64,000 nt of DNA. Origin: Burkholderiales bacterium. Its GTDB lineage: Bacteria; Pseudomonadota; Gammaproteobacteria; Burkholderiales; Burkholderiaceae_C. The notes beneath the pieces are model-generated. The model was not told where the DNA came from and did no database searches. It worked only from the letters and a program-made list of their open reading frames with translations. The stretch spans positions 518,806-582,805 of the forward strand of contig JAIOOS010000017.1 in the NCBI GenBank assembly GCA_021414305.1. Reading direction: 5' to 3'. Positions 55,275-63,385 of this stretch are shown in pieces (position 1 is the stretch's first letter; each line of letters starts with the position of its first letter). Made by a program: the position numbers and the translations under genes.

Positions 55275-55741
55275 GGCGGCTTCTCGCCCGGCAGGGCGAG
55301 GGCGGGGATGACGCGCTCGACGTCCTGCACGCCCTGCACCAGCGTCTCCGCTCGCGCCGCCTGAGCAGCGTCGCCGACGCATCCTTCGAGGTAGATGAAG
55401 CGGCGCTGCGCCGTCACCCAGATCGCGGTGCCGGCAAGGGTCGGGTCGCGCCGGAGGGCGGCCGCGGCGTCGACCGCGTTCATGGCGTCGTAGCGGTACG
55501 CGTTGGGCTCGGCGCACTGGCCCGCGAGCCAGCAGGTGGTGCCGCGCTCGATCCGCGAATGCGCCTGGACCCGCAACTCCGCCTCGGTGTAGGCCGGGCC
55601 GAGCGGCGTCGGGCAGGCGCGGCCGGCGGTGGCCTGGACGAACGGGTCGGCGAACGGATTGAGCAGCTTCGGCGCCTCGGTCTGTGCGCAGGCCAGTGCC
55701 GCCGCGATCGGCGCCGCCGCCAGGATCGTCGCCGGACGCAT
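55238..55741 (-). CDS. secreted BON-like domain protein
   Basis: A 167-residue protein. The signal peptide ends near ALACAQ (residue 20); CAQ could be a lipobox (LAC), but the -3 position is atypical. The C-terminal half (DAAAALRRDPTLAGTAIWVTAQRRFIYLEGCVGDAAQAARAETLVQGVQDVERVIPAL) has the BON-domain pattern: a predicted alpha-beta-beta-alpha motif of envelope proteins. Four cysteines in the middle (ACPTP, TTCWLAGQCAEP and EGCVG) might form disulfides. The 3' end overlaps the ATPase gene by 37 bp in convergent orientation. Confidence 0.8.
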   Translation of the reverse strand: MRPATILAAAPIAAALACAQTEAPKLLNPFADPFVQATAGRACPTPLGPAYTEAELRVQAHSRIERGTTCWLAGQCAEPNAYRYDAMNAVDAAAALRRDPTLAGTAIWVTAQRRFIYLEGCVGDAAQAARAETLVQGVQDVERVIPALALPGEKPPYAVAGEASRPR

Positions 55742-55743
55742 CG

Positions 55744-56253
55744 CTACAGCGGCAGCTCGGTGAAGTAGCGGCCGCCGTGAAAGAGCAGCGGCTTGGCGCC
55801 CTCGCGGCGCGCGCAATGCTCGACCTCGCCGACGAAGATGACGTGGTCGCCTTCCTCGTAGCGGCTGCGGTTGAAGCACTCGAACACTGCCGCGGCGCCG
55901 TCGATCAGCGGCACGCCGCTGGCGCCGGCGCGGTGGGAGACACCTTCGAAGCGCTCGATGTCCTTGCTCGCGAAGCGCTCGGCGAGCGCCTTCTGGTCGG
56001 CGGAAAGGATGTTGATCGCGTAGTGCGACCCGCGCTTGAAGGCGGGCATGGAGCCGGCGTGGCGCGACAGGCTCCAGAGCACCAGCGGCGGCTCGATCGA
56101 GACCGAGTTGAACGAGTTCGCGGTCAGGCCGACCGGCCGGCCGGTCGCATCGAGCGCGGTGACGATGGTCACGCCGGTGGCGAACATCGCCAACGAGGCG
56201 CGAAAGTCGTCGGCGCCGAATGCGGGCGTGGCGGCGCGGGAAGGCGGTGACAT
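55744..56253 (-). CDS. flavin reductase (FMN-binding split-barrel) family protein
   Basis: A 169-residue flavin reductase-like protein, e.g. the small component of two-component monooxygenases. ASLAMFATGVTIVTALDATGRPVGLTANSFNSVSIEPPLVLWSLSRH is the family N-terminus, then YAINILSADQKALAERFASKD, DGAAAVFECFNRSRYEEGDHVIFVGEVEHC and the C-terminal LLFHGGRYF. It reduces flavin with NAD(P)H, by family knowledge. No oxygenase gene is adjacent. It lies 2 bp upstream of the BON-like gene on the same strand. Confidence 0.92.
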   Translation of the reverse strand: MSPPSRAATPAFGADDFRASLAMFATGVTIVTALDATGRPVGLTANSFNSVSIEPPLVLWSLSRHAGSMPAFKRGSHYAINILSADQKALAERFASKDIERFEGVSHRAGASGVPLIDGAAAVFECFNRSRYEEGDHVIFVGEVEHCARREGAKPLLFHGGRYFTELPL

Positions 56254-56276
56254 GTCGCCATTGTCGGCTGGAGTTT

Positions 56277-56312
56277 CCCTCTCCCGCTTGCGGGAGAGGG
56301 CTGGGGTGAGGG
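56277..56312. repeat. REP-like palindromic repeat, copy 2
   Basis: CCCTCTCCCGC..GCGGGAGAGGG with a GGGGTGAGGG tail; the same family as 14213-14253. It lies in the divergent gap before ampG. Confidence 0.75.
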
Positions 56313-56329
56313 CCGCCGCGAGCGCTCCC

Positions 56330-56342
56330 TAGAATCGCCCGC
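56330..56342 (+). promoter_or_regulatory. ampG -10 element, leaderless start
   Basis: TAGAAT (56330-56335) is followed by exactly 7 nt and the ATG, the same spacing as at the MarR gene. A -35 is not obvious because the REP-like repeat is upstream. Confidence 0.45.
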
Positions 56343-57935
56343 ATGACCCCATCGAGCGACCGCGGCGCGGCAACGCGCGCGCGCCTCGACCGGGCCTGGC
56401 GGCTGGTCGCGGTTACCGTTCTCGGCTTCGCCTCCGGCCTGCCGCTCGCGCTCACTGGCCAGGCGATGCAGGCCTGGCTGACGGCCGATGGCATCGACAT
56501 CGCGACCATCGGCTTCCTCAGCCTGGTCGGCCTGCCCTACACCTTCAAGTTCCTCTGGGCGCCGCTGATGGACCGCTTCGAGCTGCCCTGGCTCGGCCGG
56601 CGCCGCGGCTGGCTGGTCCTCACCCAGCTCGCCCTCGCCGGCGCGCTGGTCTGGATGGCGGCCACGCCACCGGCCGCTGCCCTCGGCGCCTTCGCCCTGC
56701 TCGCCTGCCTGGTGGCGATGCTCTCGGCCTCGCAGGACATCGTGGTCGACGCCTACCGCACCGACCTGCTGCCCGCCGCCGAGCGCGGCATGGGCTCCTC
56801 GCTCACCGTCCTCGGCTACCGGATGGCGATGATCCTCTCCGGGGGCATCGCCTTCATCTGGGTCGACCCGCGCCAGGGCGGCGGCTGGAACTGGCCCGAG
56901 GTCTACCGGGCGATGGCGGTGTTCATGGTGTTCGCGGCGGTGGTCTCGGCGCTGCTCGTGCCGCGGCTGGTGAACGCGGCGCGGCCGGTCAGCGTGGCGC
57001 GCAACGACCTGCTCGGCTTTCTCGCCGTCGCCGCCGCGGTCGCGCTCGGCTTCGTCGTCACCCGCTACGCCTTCTCGCCGCTGGCGCGCGAGCTCGTGCT
57101 GCCTCTCTTCGCGGGCAGCAGCGTCGCGGCGACCTTGCAGCAGCGCTGGGCCGACCTGGTCGCCCTCTTCGCCGGCATCGCCTTCACCCTGCCGCTGGTC
57201 ACCTGGGCGGCGAAGCGGGCGCGCTTCGAGACCTTGCTCGGCGGCCTGAAGAGCTACTTCGCCCAGCCGGGCGCAGCGCCCTTTCTCGCCTTCATCGTCC
57301 TCTACAAGCTGCCCGACGCGTTCGCCGGCGCCCTGCTCACGCCCTTCCTGCTGACGGCGATGCAGTACAGCACCGCCGAGGTCGGCGTCGTCAACAAGGT
57401 GATCGGACTGTGGCTGACGATCGTCGGCGCGCTCATCGCCGGCGCGTTGATGATCCGCCTCGGCCTCTGGCGTTCGCTGCTGCTGTTCGGCATCCTGCAG
57501 ATGCTCGGCAACCTCGGCTTCTGGTGGCTCGCGGTGAACGGCCGTGGCGCGCTCGGCGGCCTGACGATCCCGCCCTTCGACTGGGGCTTCGTCAAGCTCG
57601 CCGAGGCGACGGCGGTCGATGGCGGCCTGCTGATGGCGATCGCCAGCGAGAACATCACCAGCGGCATGGGCACGGCGGCGTTCCTCGCCTTCCTGATGAG
57701 CCTGTGCAACAAGCGCTTCAGCGCGACCCAGTTCGCCCTGCTGAGCGCGTTCGCCTCGGTCGGCCGGGTCTGGGTCGGGCCGCTCGCCGGCGTGCTGGCG
57801 CAATCGATCGGCTGGCCGGCGTTCTTCATCGCTTCGACGATCGTCGCGCTGCCGGCCTTGGCCTTGCTCTTGGTATTGAGGAAGCCCATCGATATGCTGG
57901 AGGCCGACCCGGCTCGCAATGACGGCAATGGCTGA
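56343..57935 (+). CDS. ampG: AmpG-family muropeptide MFS transporter
   Basis: A 530-residue major facilitator with about twelve to fourteen helices. TVLGFASGLPLALTGQAMQAWLTADGIDIATIGFLSLVGLPYTFKFLWAPLMDRFELPWLGRRRGWLVLTQL is the AmpG N-terminal signature, and SASQDIVVDAYRTDLLPAAERGMGSS follows. AmpG imports anhydromuropeptides from the periplasm during cell-wall recycling. An unusually long insert between helices occurs mid-protein, as in larger AmpG proteins. The stop overlaps the protease gene by 17 bp. Confidence 0.92.
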   Translation: MTPSSDRGAATRARLDRAWRLVAVTVLGFASGLPLALTGQAMQAWLTADGIDIATIGFLSLVGLPYTFKFLWAPLMDRFELPWLGRRRGWLVLTQLALAGALVWMAATPPAAALGAFALLACLVAMLSASQDIVVDAYRTDLLPAAERGMGSSLTVLGYRMAMILSGGIAFIWVDPRQGGGWNWPEVYRAMAVFMVFAAVVSALLVPRLVNAARPVSVARNDLLGFLAVAAAVALGFVVTRYAFSPLARELVLPLFAGSSVAATLQQRWADLVALFAGIAFTLPLVTWAAKRARFETLLGGLKSYFAQPGAAPFLAFIVLYKLPDAFAGALLTPFLLTAMQYSTAEVGVVNKVIGLWLTIVGALIAGALMIRLGLWRSLLLFGILQMLGNLGFWWLAVNGRGALGGLTIPPFDWGFVKLAEATAVDGGLLMAIASENITSGMGTAAFLAFLMSLCNKRFSATQFALLSAFASVGRVWVGPLAGVLAQSIGWPAFFIASTIVALPALALLLVLRKPIDMLEADPARNDGNG

Positions 57936-58842
57936 GAACTTCCTGCTTCCGACCGGCGCGTCCTGCTGCGCCTGCACCGGCGCGCGGCTTCGCCGGCGCT
58001 CGTTCGTCGCCCTGCTCGGCGGTGTCGTGCTCACGGCGGGCGTGCCCGACGCGGGCGCGCGCGAAGGCGTCCAGGTCGGGCCGCCCTCGGCACTGAGCAA
58101 GCTCGTCAGCGCCGAGCAGGTCGAACAGGCCGCGGCCCGCCAGTACAGCGGCATGCTCGGCCAGGCGTCGGAGAAGCGCGCGCTCGCGCCGGACAGCCAT
58201 CCCCAGGTGCAGCGGCTGCGCTACATCGCCCAGCGCCTGATCCCGCACACCTACGAATGGAATCCGCACGCACGGCAGTGGCGCTGGGAGGTCAACCTGA
58301 TCGGCAGCAAGCAGATCAACGCCTTCTGCATGCCGGGCGGCAAGATCGCCTTCTACTACGGCATCCTCGACCAGCTCAAGCTCACCGACGACGAGGTCGC
58401 GATGATCATGGGCCACGAGATGACGCACGCCTTGCGCGAGCACGCGCGCGAGCAGATGGGCAAGAACACGGCGACCCGCGGCGCGATCGAGCTCGGCTCG
58501 GCGCTGCTCGGCCTCGGCGGCGGCGGGCGCCTGCTCGCCGACATGGGCGGCCAGCTCCTCACCTTGCGCTTCGGTCGCGAGGACGAGACCGAGGCCGACC
58601 TGGTGGGCCTCGAGCTCGCGGCGCGCGCCGGCTACGACCCGCAGGCCGGCGTGACGCTCTGGAAGAAGATGGCGAGCGCGAGCAAGAAGTCGTCGGTCGA
58701 GATGTTGAGCACGCACCCTTCGGGGCCGACCCGGATCAGCGACATCGAGGCCAATCTCCCGCTGGTGCTGCCACTCTACGAGCGCGCCGCCCGGCCCGAT
58801 CGCAGGTTCGGGCCGCCGGCCGCGTCGCCGTCGAAAGAGTGA
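57919..58842 (+). CDS. M48 family metalloprotease
   Basis: A 307-residue exported zinc protease. An N-terminal twin-arginine-like segment RLRRRSFVALLGGVVLTAGVPDAGA suggests export. Zinc ligands are HEMTH (His166 and His170) with Glu167 catalytic, and the third ligand is Glu225 in ETEADLVGLELAARAGYDP. FCMPGGKIAFYYGIL and LSTHPSGPTRISDIE are typical of the BepA/LoiP-like group of periplasmic proteases. A second ATG at 57928 is possible. It overlaps ampG by 17 bp, so the two are probably cotranscribed. Confidence 0.92.
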   Translation: MTAMAENFLLPTGASCCACTGARLRRRSFVALLGGVVLTAGVPDAGAREGVQVGPPSALSKLVSAEQVEQAAARQYSGMLGQASEKRALAPDSHPQVQRLRYIAQRLIPHTYEWNPHARQWRWEVNLIGSKQINAFCMPGGKIAFYYGILDQLKLTDDEVAMIMGHEMTHALREHAREQMGKNTATRGAIELGSALLGLGGGGRLLADMGGQLLTLRFGREDETEADLVGLELAARAGYDPQAGVTLWKKMASASKKSSVEMLSTHPSGPTRISDIEANLPLVLPLYERAARPDRRFGPPAASPSKE

Positions 58843-58885
58843 CTTCGGGGCGTGCGCCGCGCTGTGGCGTGCGCCTTCCTTCGCC

Positions 58886-59551
58886 TCAGGCGAGCACGCG
58901 TCGCAGCCACGCCTGCATGTCGGCGATCTCCTCGGCGCACACCGAGTGCGGCATCGGGTACTCGTGCCATTCGACCGCGTGCCCGAGCCGCACCAGCGCA
59001 TCGCGCGACGCCCGCGCCCGGGCGATGGCGATCACCGGATCGAGCGTGCCGTGGGCCATGAAGATCGGCAGGTCGCGGTTCTCGTCGTGCCGCTCGGCCT
59101 CAAGCCGGGCCGCCAGCGGCAGGTAGCCCGACATGCAGACCAGCCCGGCCAGCCGCTCGGCGTGGCGCAGGCCGGTCATGAGCGTCATCGCGCAGCCCTG
59201 GCTGAAGCCGGCGAGGACGATCCGCCGGGCCGGGATGCCGCGCGCCTTCTCCTTCGCGATCAGGGCCTCGACCAGCGCCTGCGACTGGCGAAGTCCGGCG
59301 TCGTCCTCGCGCGGGTTCTGCGCGTCGAGGCTGAAGATGTCGTACCAGGCCGGCATCACGTAGCCGTTGTTGAGCGTGACCGGGCGCACCGGCGCGTGCG
59401 GGAAGACGAAGCGCACCGGGCCGACGGGGCCGAGGTCGAGCTCGTGCGCCACCGGCACGAAGTCGCTGCCGTCGGCGCCGAGGCCGTGCAGGATGATCAT
59501 GCTGGCCGTGGGCTTCGGCGCGGTTTCGATTTCTATGGCGTCACGTGTCAT
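58886..59551 (-). CDS. phospholipase/carboxylesterase family alpha/beta hydrolase
   Basis: A 221-residue cytoplasmic serine hydrolase of the EstB/YpfH type. HGLGADGSDFVPVAHELDL is the oxyanion segment, the nucleophile is Ser in GFSQGCAM, Asp is in MAHGTLDPVIAI, and His is in PMPHSVCAEEI. These are the three catalytic residues in the right order. The substrate is probably a small ester or lysophospholipid. It lies downstream of the exonuclease gene on the minus strand, separated by a dispersed repeat. Confidence 0.92.
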   Translation of the reverse strand: MTRDAIEIETAPKPTASMIILHGLGADGSDFVPVAHELDLGPVGPVRFVFPHAPVRPVTLNNGYVMPAWYDIFSLDAQNPREDDAGLRQSQALVEALIAKEKARGIPARRIVLAGFSQGCAMTLMTGLRHAERLAGLVCMSGYLPLAARLEAERHDENRDLPIFMAHGTLDPVIAIARARASRDALVRLGHAVEWHEYPMPHSVCAEEIADMQAWLRRVLA

Positions 59552-59575
59552 GGAAGGTCCTGGTGAACAGCGGGT

Positions 59576-59651
59576 CGGCGCCCGCCGGGCCGCCCCAAGG
59601 GCGCCGTGGCCCCCTCGGGGGGCAGCGAACGAAGCGAGCGTGGGGGCTTCA
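59576..59651 (-). repeat. dispersed repeat carrying a stop codon, copy B
   Basis: Read on the minus strand it starts TGAAGCCCCCACGCTC, as at 15603-15675, and its TGA is the stop of the exonuclease III gene. The CCCCC/GGGGG palindrome core is shared. Confidence 0.75.
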
Positions 59652-60446
59652 TAACGTGAAGGCGTAGTCGATGACGAGCGGCGCGTGGTCGCTGAAGCGC
59701 TGCTCGAGGTAGATGTGCTCGCTCTTCGCGAGCTCGGCGACGCCGGGCGTCGCCAGGTGGTAGTCGAGGCGCCAGCCGACGTTCTTCGCCCACGCCTGGC
59801 CGCGGTTGCTCCACCAGGTGTACTGCTCGGGATGCGTGTTGAGCGTGCGGAACACGTCGACGAAGCCGAGCTCCTCGAACAGCCGCGTCATCCAGGCGCG
59901 CTCCTCGGGCAGGAAACCGCTGTTCTTGCGGTTGCCCTTCCAGTTCTTCAGGTCGATCTCCTTGTGCGCGATGTTGATGTCGCCGACCAGGATGACCTCG
60001 CGCTGCTTCCCGAGCTTCTCGAGGTAGGGCGCCATCCGTTCGAGGAAGCGGAACTTGGCTGCCTGCCGGTGCTCGCCGGAGGAGCCGCTCGGGAAGTAGC
60101 AGCTCACGATGCTGAGGTTCGGCAGCTTCTTGCGCGAGGGACGGTCGAAGCGTGCTTCGACATAGCGTCCCTCGGCGTCGAACTCCTTGTCGCCGAAGCC
60201 GAGCCGCACCGCGCTCGGGCGCCTGCGGCTGTAGAGGCCCACGCCGGAGTAGCCCTTCTTCTCGGCAAAGTGGAAGTGGCCTTTCATGCCGGCCACCGCG
60301 TCGAAGCGGCCCTCGACCGTCTCGGCCTGGCACTTGATCTCCTGCACGCCCATACAATCGGCGCCCACTCCTTCAGCCCAGGCCTCGAAGCCCTTCGCAG
60401 CTGCAGAACGGATGCCGTTCAGGTTCAGCGAGACGAGGCGAAACAC
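59649..60446 (-). CDS. xth: exodeoxyribonuclease III
   Basis: A 265-residue AP endonuclease/3' exonuclease of the ExoIII family. Motifs: SLNLNGIRSAAAKG, QEIKCQAETVEG (catalytic Glu), GDINIAHKEIDLKNWKGN, WRLDYHLATPGVAE and RFSDHAPLVIDYAF (catalytic His). It repairs abasic sites. Start GTG at 60446 is chosen because the larger frame upstream is the antisense of pyrE. Only 12 bp separate its start codon from that of pyrE. The pyrE promoter lies inside this gene. Confidence 0.94.
   Translation of the reverse strand: MFRLVSLNLNGIRSAAAKGFEAWAEGVGADCMGVQEIKCQAETVEGRFDAVAGMKGHFHFAEKKGYSGVGLYSRRRPSAVRLGFGDKEFDAEGRYVEARFDRPSRKKLPNLSIVSCYFPSGSSGEHRQAAKFRFLERMAPYLEKLGKQREVILVGDINIAHKEIDLKNWKGNRKNSGFLPEERAWMTRLFEELGFVDVFRTLNTHPEQYTWWSNRGQAWAKNVGWRLDYHLATPGVAELAKSEHIYLEQRFSDHAPLVIDYAFTL
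60353..60358 (+). promoter_or_regulatory. putative pyrE -10 element inside xth
   Basis: TACAAT on the plus strand, about 100 nt before the pyrE ATG and inside xth. TTGATC upstream gives a short 13-nt spacer, so the -35 is unclear. A leader of about 94 nt would be antisense to the start of xth. Confidence 0.4.
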
Positions 60447-60458
60447 GAGGATCCCTGC

Positions 60459-61136
60459 ATGGCCGCCACCCCTCCCGATTCCACCCTGGCGCGCGAGTTC
60501 GTCGCCTTCGCCGTCGAGGCCGGCGTGCTGCGGTTCGGGGAGTTCAGGACCAAGGCGGGGCGGCTGTCGCCGTACTTCTTCAACGCGGGCCTGTTCGACG
60601 ATGGCGCCAAGCTGTTGCGCCTCTCGGAATTCTATGCGCGGCGTCTCGTCGCTTCGGGCCTGGCGTTCGACATGCTGTTCGGTCCGGCCTACAAGGGAAT
60701 CACCCTTGCGGCCGCGGTGGCTTTGCAGTTCGGCCTGCGCGGCCGGTCCTTGCCCTTCTCGTACAACCGCAAGGAAGCAAAAGATCACGGAGAGGGCGGC
60801 ATCGTGGTCGGTGCACCATTGCGAGGCCGTACCGTGATCGTCGATGATGTGATCACCGATGGCGCTTCCAAGCGCGAGTCGGTGGAACTGATTCGCCGCG
60901 AGGGGGCGACGCCCGTGGCTGTGCTCATTGCGCTCGATCGCATGGAGCGCGGCGGCACGGATGACAACCTCTCGGAGCGTTCAGCCGTTATGGACCTGGA
61001 GCGCGATCTCGGCCTGCCCGTGATCGCCATTGCGACGCTTGCCGACCTGATGGAATTCCTGAACTCCGATGCCAACTCGCCGCTCGCGGCGCATGCCGAG
61101 GCCGTGGCCCGGTATCGCGAGCGGTATGGGGCCTAG
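60459..61136 (+). CDS. pyrE: orotate phosphoribosyltransferase
   Basis: A 225-residue enzyme that converts orotate and PRPP to OMP in pyrimidine synthesis. The PRPP-binding motif VIVDDVITDGASKRES lies near residues 128-143, with GAFTTKSGR-type FGEFRTKAGRLSPYFFNAGLF at the N-terminus, GPAYKGITLA and YNRKEAKDHGEGG. Length matches the family. The stop overlaps the DUF4124 gene by 11 bp. Confidence 0.96.
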   Translation: MAATPPDSTLAREFVAFAVEAGVLRFGEFRTKAGRLSPYFFNAGLFDDGAKLLRLSEFYARRLVASGLAFDMLFGPAYKGITLAAAVALQFGLRGRSLPFSYNRKEAKDHGEGGIVVGAPLRGRTVIVDDVITDGASKRESVELIRREGATPVAVLIALDRMERGGTDDNLSERSAVMDLERDLGLPVIAIATLADLMEFLNSDANSPLAAHAEAVARYRERYGA

Positions 61137-61842
61137 CTCGCTGCGGGCGGAACTCGCCGCCGGCGTCCTGATTTCGGTTTTCCTGTCCGGCATCGTCGCG
61201 GCGGTGGGCGCCCGCGCCGCCGAGCCGGGCGCGCCGCCGCGAATCTTCCAGTGCGTCCTGCCCGACGGCAAGAAGCTCACCTCCGACAAGCCGATTGCCG
61301 AGTGCATGAACGTCGGCAAGCCGCAGCGCGAGCTCAACAAGGACGGCTCCGAGAAAGGCGTCTTCGAGGCCCCCCCCACCGAGGACGAGAAGGCCGAGCG
61401 CGACCGGATCCGGCGCATTCGCGAAGCCGAAAAGACCGCGCAGGAGATCGAGGTCCGACGCGACCGCGACATGCTCAAGCGCTACCAGAACGAGGCCGCC
61501 CATGCCAAGGCGCGCGAAAAGGCGCTCGACGACGTCGCCTCTTCGGTGCGCAACTCGGAAGCGCGAATCAAGCTGCTGCTGGCGGAGCGCAAGCCGCTGA
61601 TGGACGAGGCCGAGTTCTACGTCGGCAAGTCGCTGCCGGCTCCGCTGAAGGCGAAGCTCGACGCCAACGACGCGTCTCTCGAGGCGCAGCGCTCGCTGGT
61701 GCAGAACCAGCAGATCGAGGTCGTGCGCATCAATGCCCTGTACGACACCGAACTCGGGCGCCTGAGGAAGCTCTGGGGCGGCGCCATGCCGGGTACTCTG
61801 GGGCCGACGGCGAGCGCCTCCGCCGCAGTCACCCGCCGCTAG
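61126..61842 (+). CDS. exported DUF4124-like coiled protein
   Basis: A 238-residue protein with an N-terminal hydrophobic export signal (LAAGVLISVFLSGIVAAVGARAAE), then IFQCVLPDGKKLTSDKPIAECMN resembling the DUF4124 domain of betaproteobacterial periplasmic proteins. The rest (about 80-215) is charged and helical, with EDEKAERDRIRRIREAEKTAQEIEVRRDRDMLKRYQNEAAHAKAREKALDDV, probably a coiled coil. Function unknown. It overlaps pyrE by 11 bp and is translationally coupled; convergent with gatB. Confidence 0.85.
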   Translation: MGPSSLRAELAAGVLISVFLSGIVAAVGARAAEPGAPPRIFQCVLPDGKKLTSDKPIAECMNVGKPQRELNKDGSEKGVFEAPPTEDEKAERDRIRRIREAEKTAQEIEVRRDRDMLKRYQNEAAHAKAREKALDDVASSVRNSEARIKLLLAERKPLMDEAEFYVGKSLPAPLKAKLDANDASLEAQRSLVQNQQIEVVRINALYDTELGRLRKLWGGAMPGTLGPTASASAAVTRR

Positions 61843-61873
61843 GGGGCGCGTCCGGTCTCGAGCGGCGCGTGGC

Positions 61874-63376
61874 TCAGCCGCCGCCCAGCTTCGCCCGCAG
61901 CAGCGCGTTGAGCTGCGTCGGATCGGCCTTGCCCTGGGTCGCCTTCATCGCCTGCCCGACCAGGGCGTTGAACGCCTTCTCCTTGCCGGCGCGGAATTCC
62001 TCGACCGACTTCGGGTTGGCGGCGATCACCGCGACGACCACGCGCTCGAGCTCGCCCGAGTCGCGCATCTGGCGCAGGCCTTTCGTCTCGATGATCGCGT
62101 CGACGCTTTCGCCCTGGCCCTGCCAGAGCGCCTCGAACACCTGGCGCGCGGCGCTGTTGGAGATGGTGTCGTCGGCGATCCGCGCGACCATCGCCGCAAG
62201 CTGCCCGGCGGGCACCGGAATCTCCGTCAGCGCGCCAGAATTCATGCGGCGCGAGATCTCGCCCATCATCCAGTTGGCGACCAGCTTGGCCTGGCCGCTG
62301 GCCTTGGCCGCCGTCTCGAAGTAGGCGGCGAACGTCTTGCTCTGGGTCGTGATCCGGGCGTCGTACTCGGCCAGCCCGTAGTCGCGCTGGAAGCGCGCCG
62401 CCATCTCGCGCGGCAGCTCGGGCATCGTCGCTTTCACCTCGGCGATCCAGGCCTCGGCGATCGCCAGCGGCGGCAGGTCGGGGTCGGGGAAGTAGCGGTA
62501 GTCGTGTGCGTCTTCCTTGGAGCGCATGGCGCGGGTCTCGCCGTGCTCGGGATCGAACAGCACGGTCGCCTGCTGCACCCGGCCGCCGTCTTCGAGGAGG
62601 TCGATCTGCCACTGCACCTCGTAGTCGATCGCCTGTTGCATGAAGCGAAAGCTGTTCAGGTTCTTGATCTCGCGGCGCGTGCCGAACGGCGCGCCCGGCC
62701 GGCGCACCGAGACGTTGGCGTCGCAGCGGAAGCTTCCTTCCTGCATGTTGCCGTCGCAGATGCCGAGCCAGACCACCAGGGTGTGCAGGGCCTTCGCGTA
62801 CTCCACCGCCTCGGCGCTCGAGCGCATGTCGGGCTCGGTCACGATCTCGAGCAGCGGCGTGCCTGCGCGATTCAGGTCGACGCCGGTCCAGTCGCCGGCG
62901 AAGTCGAGCGGCGCGCCGCCGGGTCCGGCGGCCCCGTGGCTTTCGCCGGGCGTGGCGCCCTCCTCGCTGCGGGCGATGCCGTGGATCGACTTGCCCGCGT
63001 CCTCCTCGAGGTGGGCGCGGGTGAGCTGCACGCGGTGCGCCACCTCGCCGACGAAGAACTCGACCGCCCCGCCCTGGACCACCGGCGTCTCGTACTGGCT
63101 GATCTGGTAGCCCTTGGGCAGGTCGGGGTAGAAGTAGTTCTTGCGCGCGAATACGGAACGCGGGCTGATCGTGTCGCCGATCGCGAGGCCGAGGCGCACT
63201 GCGAACTCGACCGCTTTTGCGTTCAGGACCGGCAGCACGCCGGGGAGCGCAAGGTCCACTGCCGAGGCTTGCGTGTTCGGCTCGGCGCCGAACGCAGTAG
63301 AGGCGCCCGAGAAGATCTTGCTCTCCGTGAGCAATTGCGTGTGCGTCTCGATGCCGACGACGATTTCCCAGTCCAT
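61874..63376 (-). CDS. gatB: aspartyl/glutamyl-tRNA(Asn/Gln) amidotransferase subunit B
   Basis: A 500-residue subunit of GatCAB, which amidates Glu-tRNA(Gln) or Asp-tRNA(Asn). [24 protein letters not shown] is the normal N-terminus, [61 protein letters not shown] and [16 protein letters not shown] are hallmark motifs. The C-terminal Yqey-like domain (about 350-500) is complete. Start ATG at 63376 is 9 bp from the stop of the frame upstream, as expected after gatA. It is intact. Part of its 5' half (63089-63217) is repeated almost exactly at 63872-64000. Confidence 0.96.
   Translation of the reverse strand: MDWEIVVGIETHTQLLTESKIFSGASTAFGAEPNTQASAVDLALPGVLPVLNAKAVEFAVRLGLAIGDTISPRSVFARKNYFYPDLPKGYQISQYETPVVQGGAVEFFVGEVAHRVQLTRAHLEEDAGKSIHGIARSEEGATPGESHGAAGPGGAPLDFAGDWTGVDLNRAGTPLLEIVTEPDMRSSAEAVEYAKALHTLVVWLGICDGNMQEGSFRCDANVSVRRPGAPFGTRREIKNLNSFRFMQQAIDYEVQWQIDLLEDGGRVQQATVLFDPEHGETRAMRSKEDAHDYRYFPDPDLPPLAIAEAWIAEVKATMPELPREMAARFQRDYGLAEYDARITTQSKTFAAYFETAAKASGQAKLVANWMMGEISRRMNSGALTEIPVPAGQLAAMVARIADDTISNSAARQVFEALWQGQGESVDAIIETKGLRQMRDSGELERVVVAVIAANPKSVEEFRAGKEKAFNALVGQAMKATQGKADPTQLNALLRAKLGGG
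63089..63217. repeat. gatB: 129-bp near-identical repeat, copy in intact gatB
   Basis: This stretch is 128/129 identical to 63872-64000; the one difference (63174 versus 63957) changes Asp to Ala. It continues past the window end in the second copy, so the full length is unknown. Confidence 0.85.
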
Positions 63377-63385
63377 CCCGGCGCC

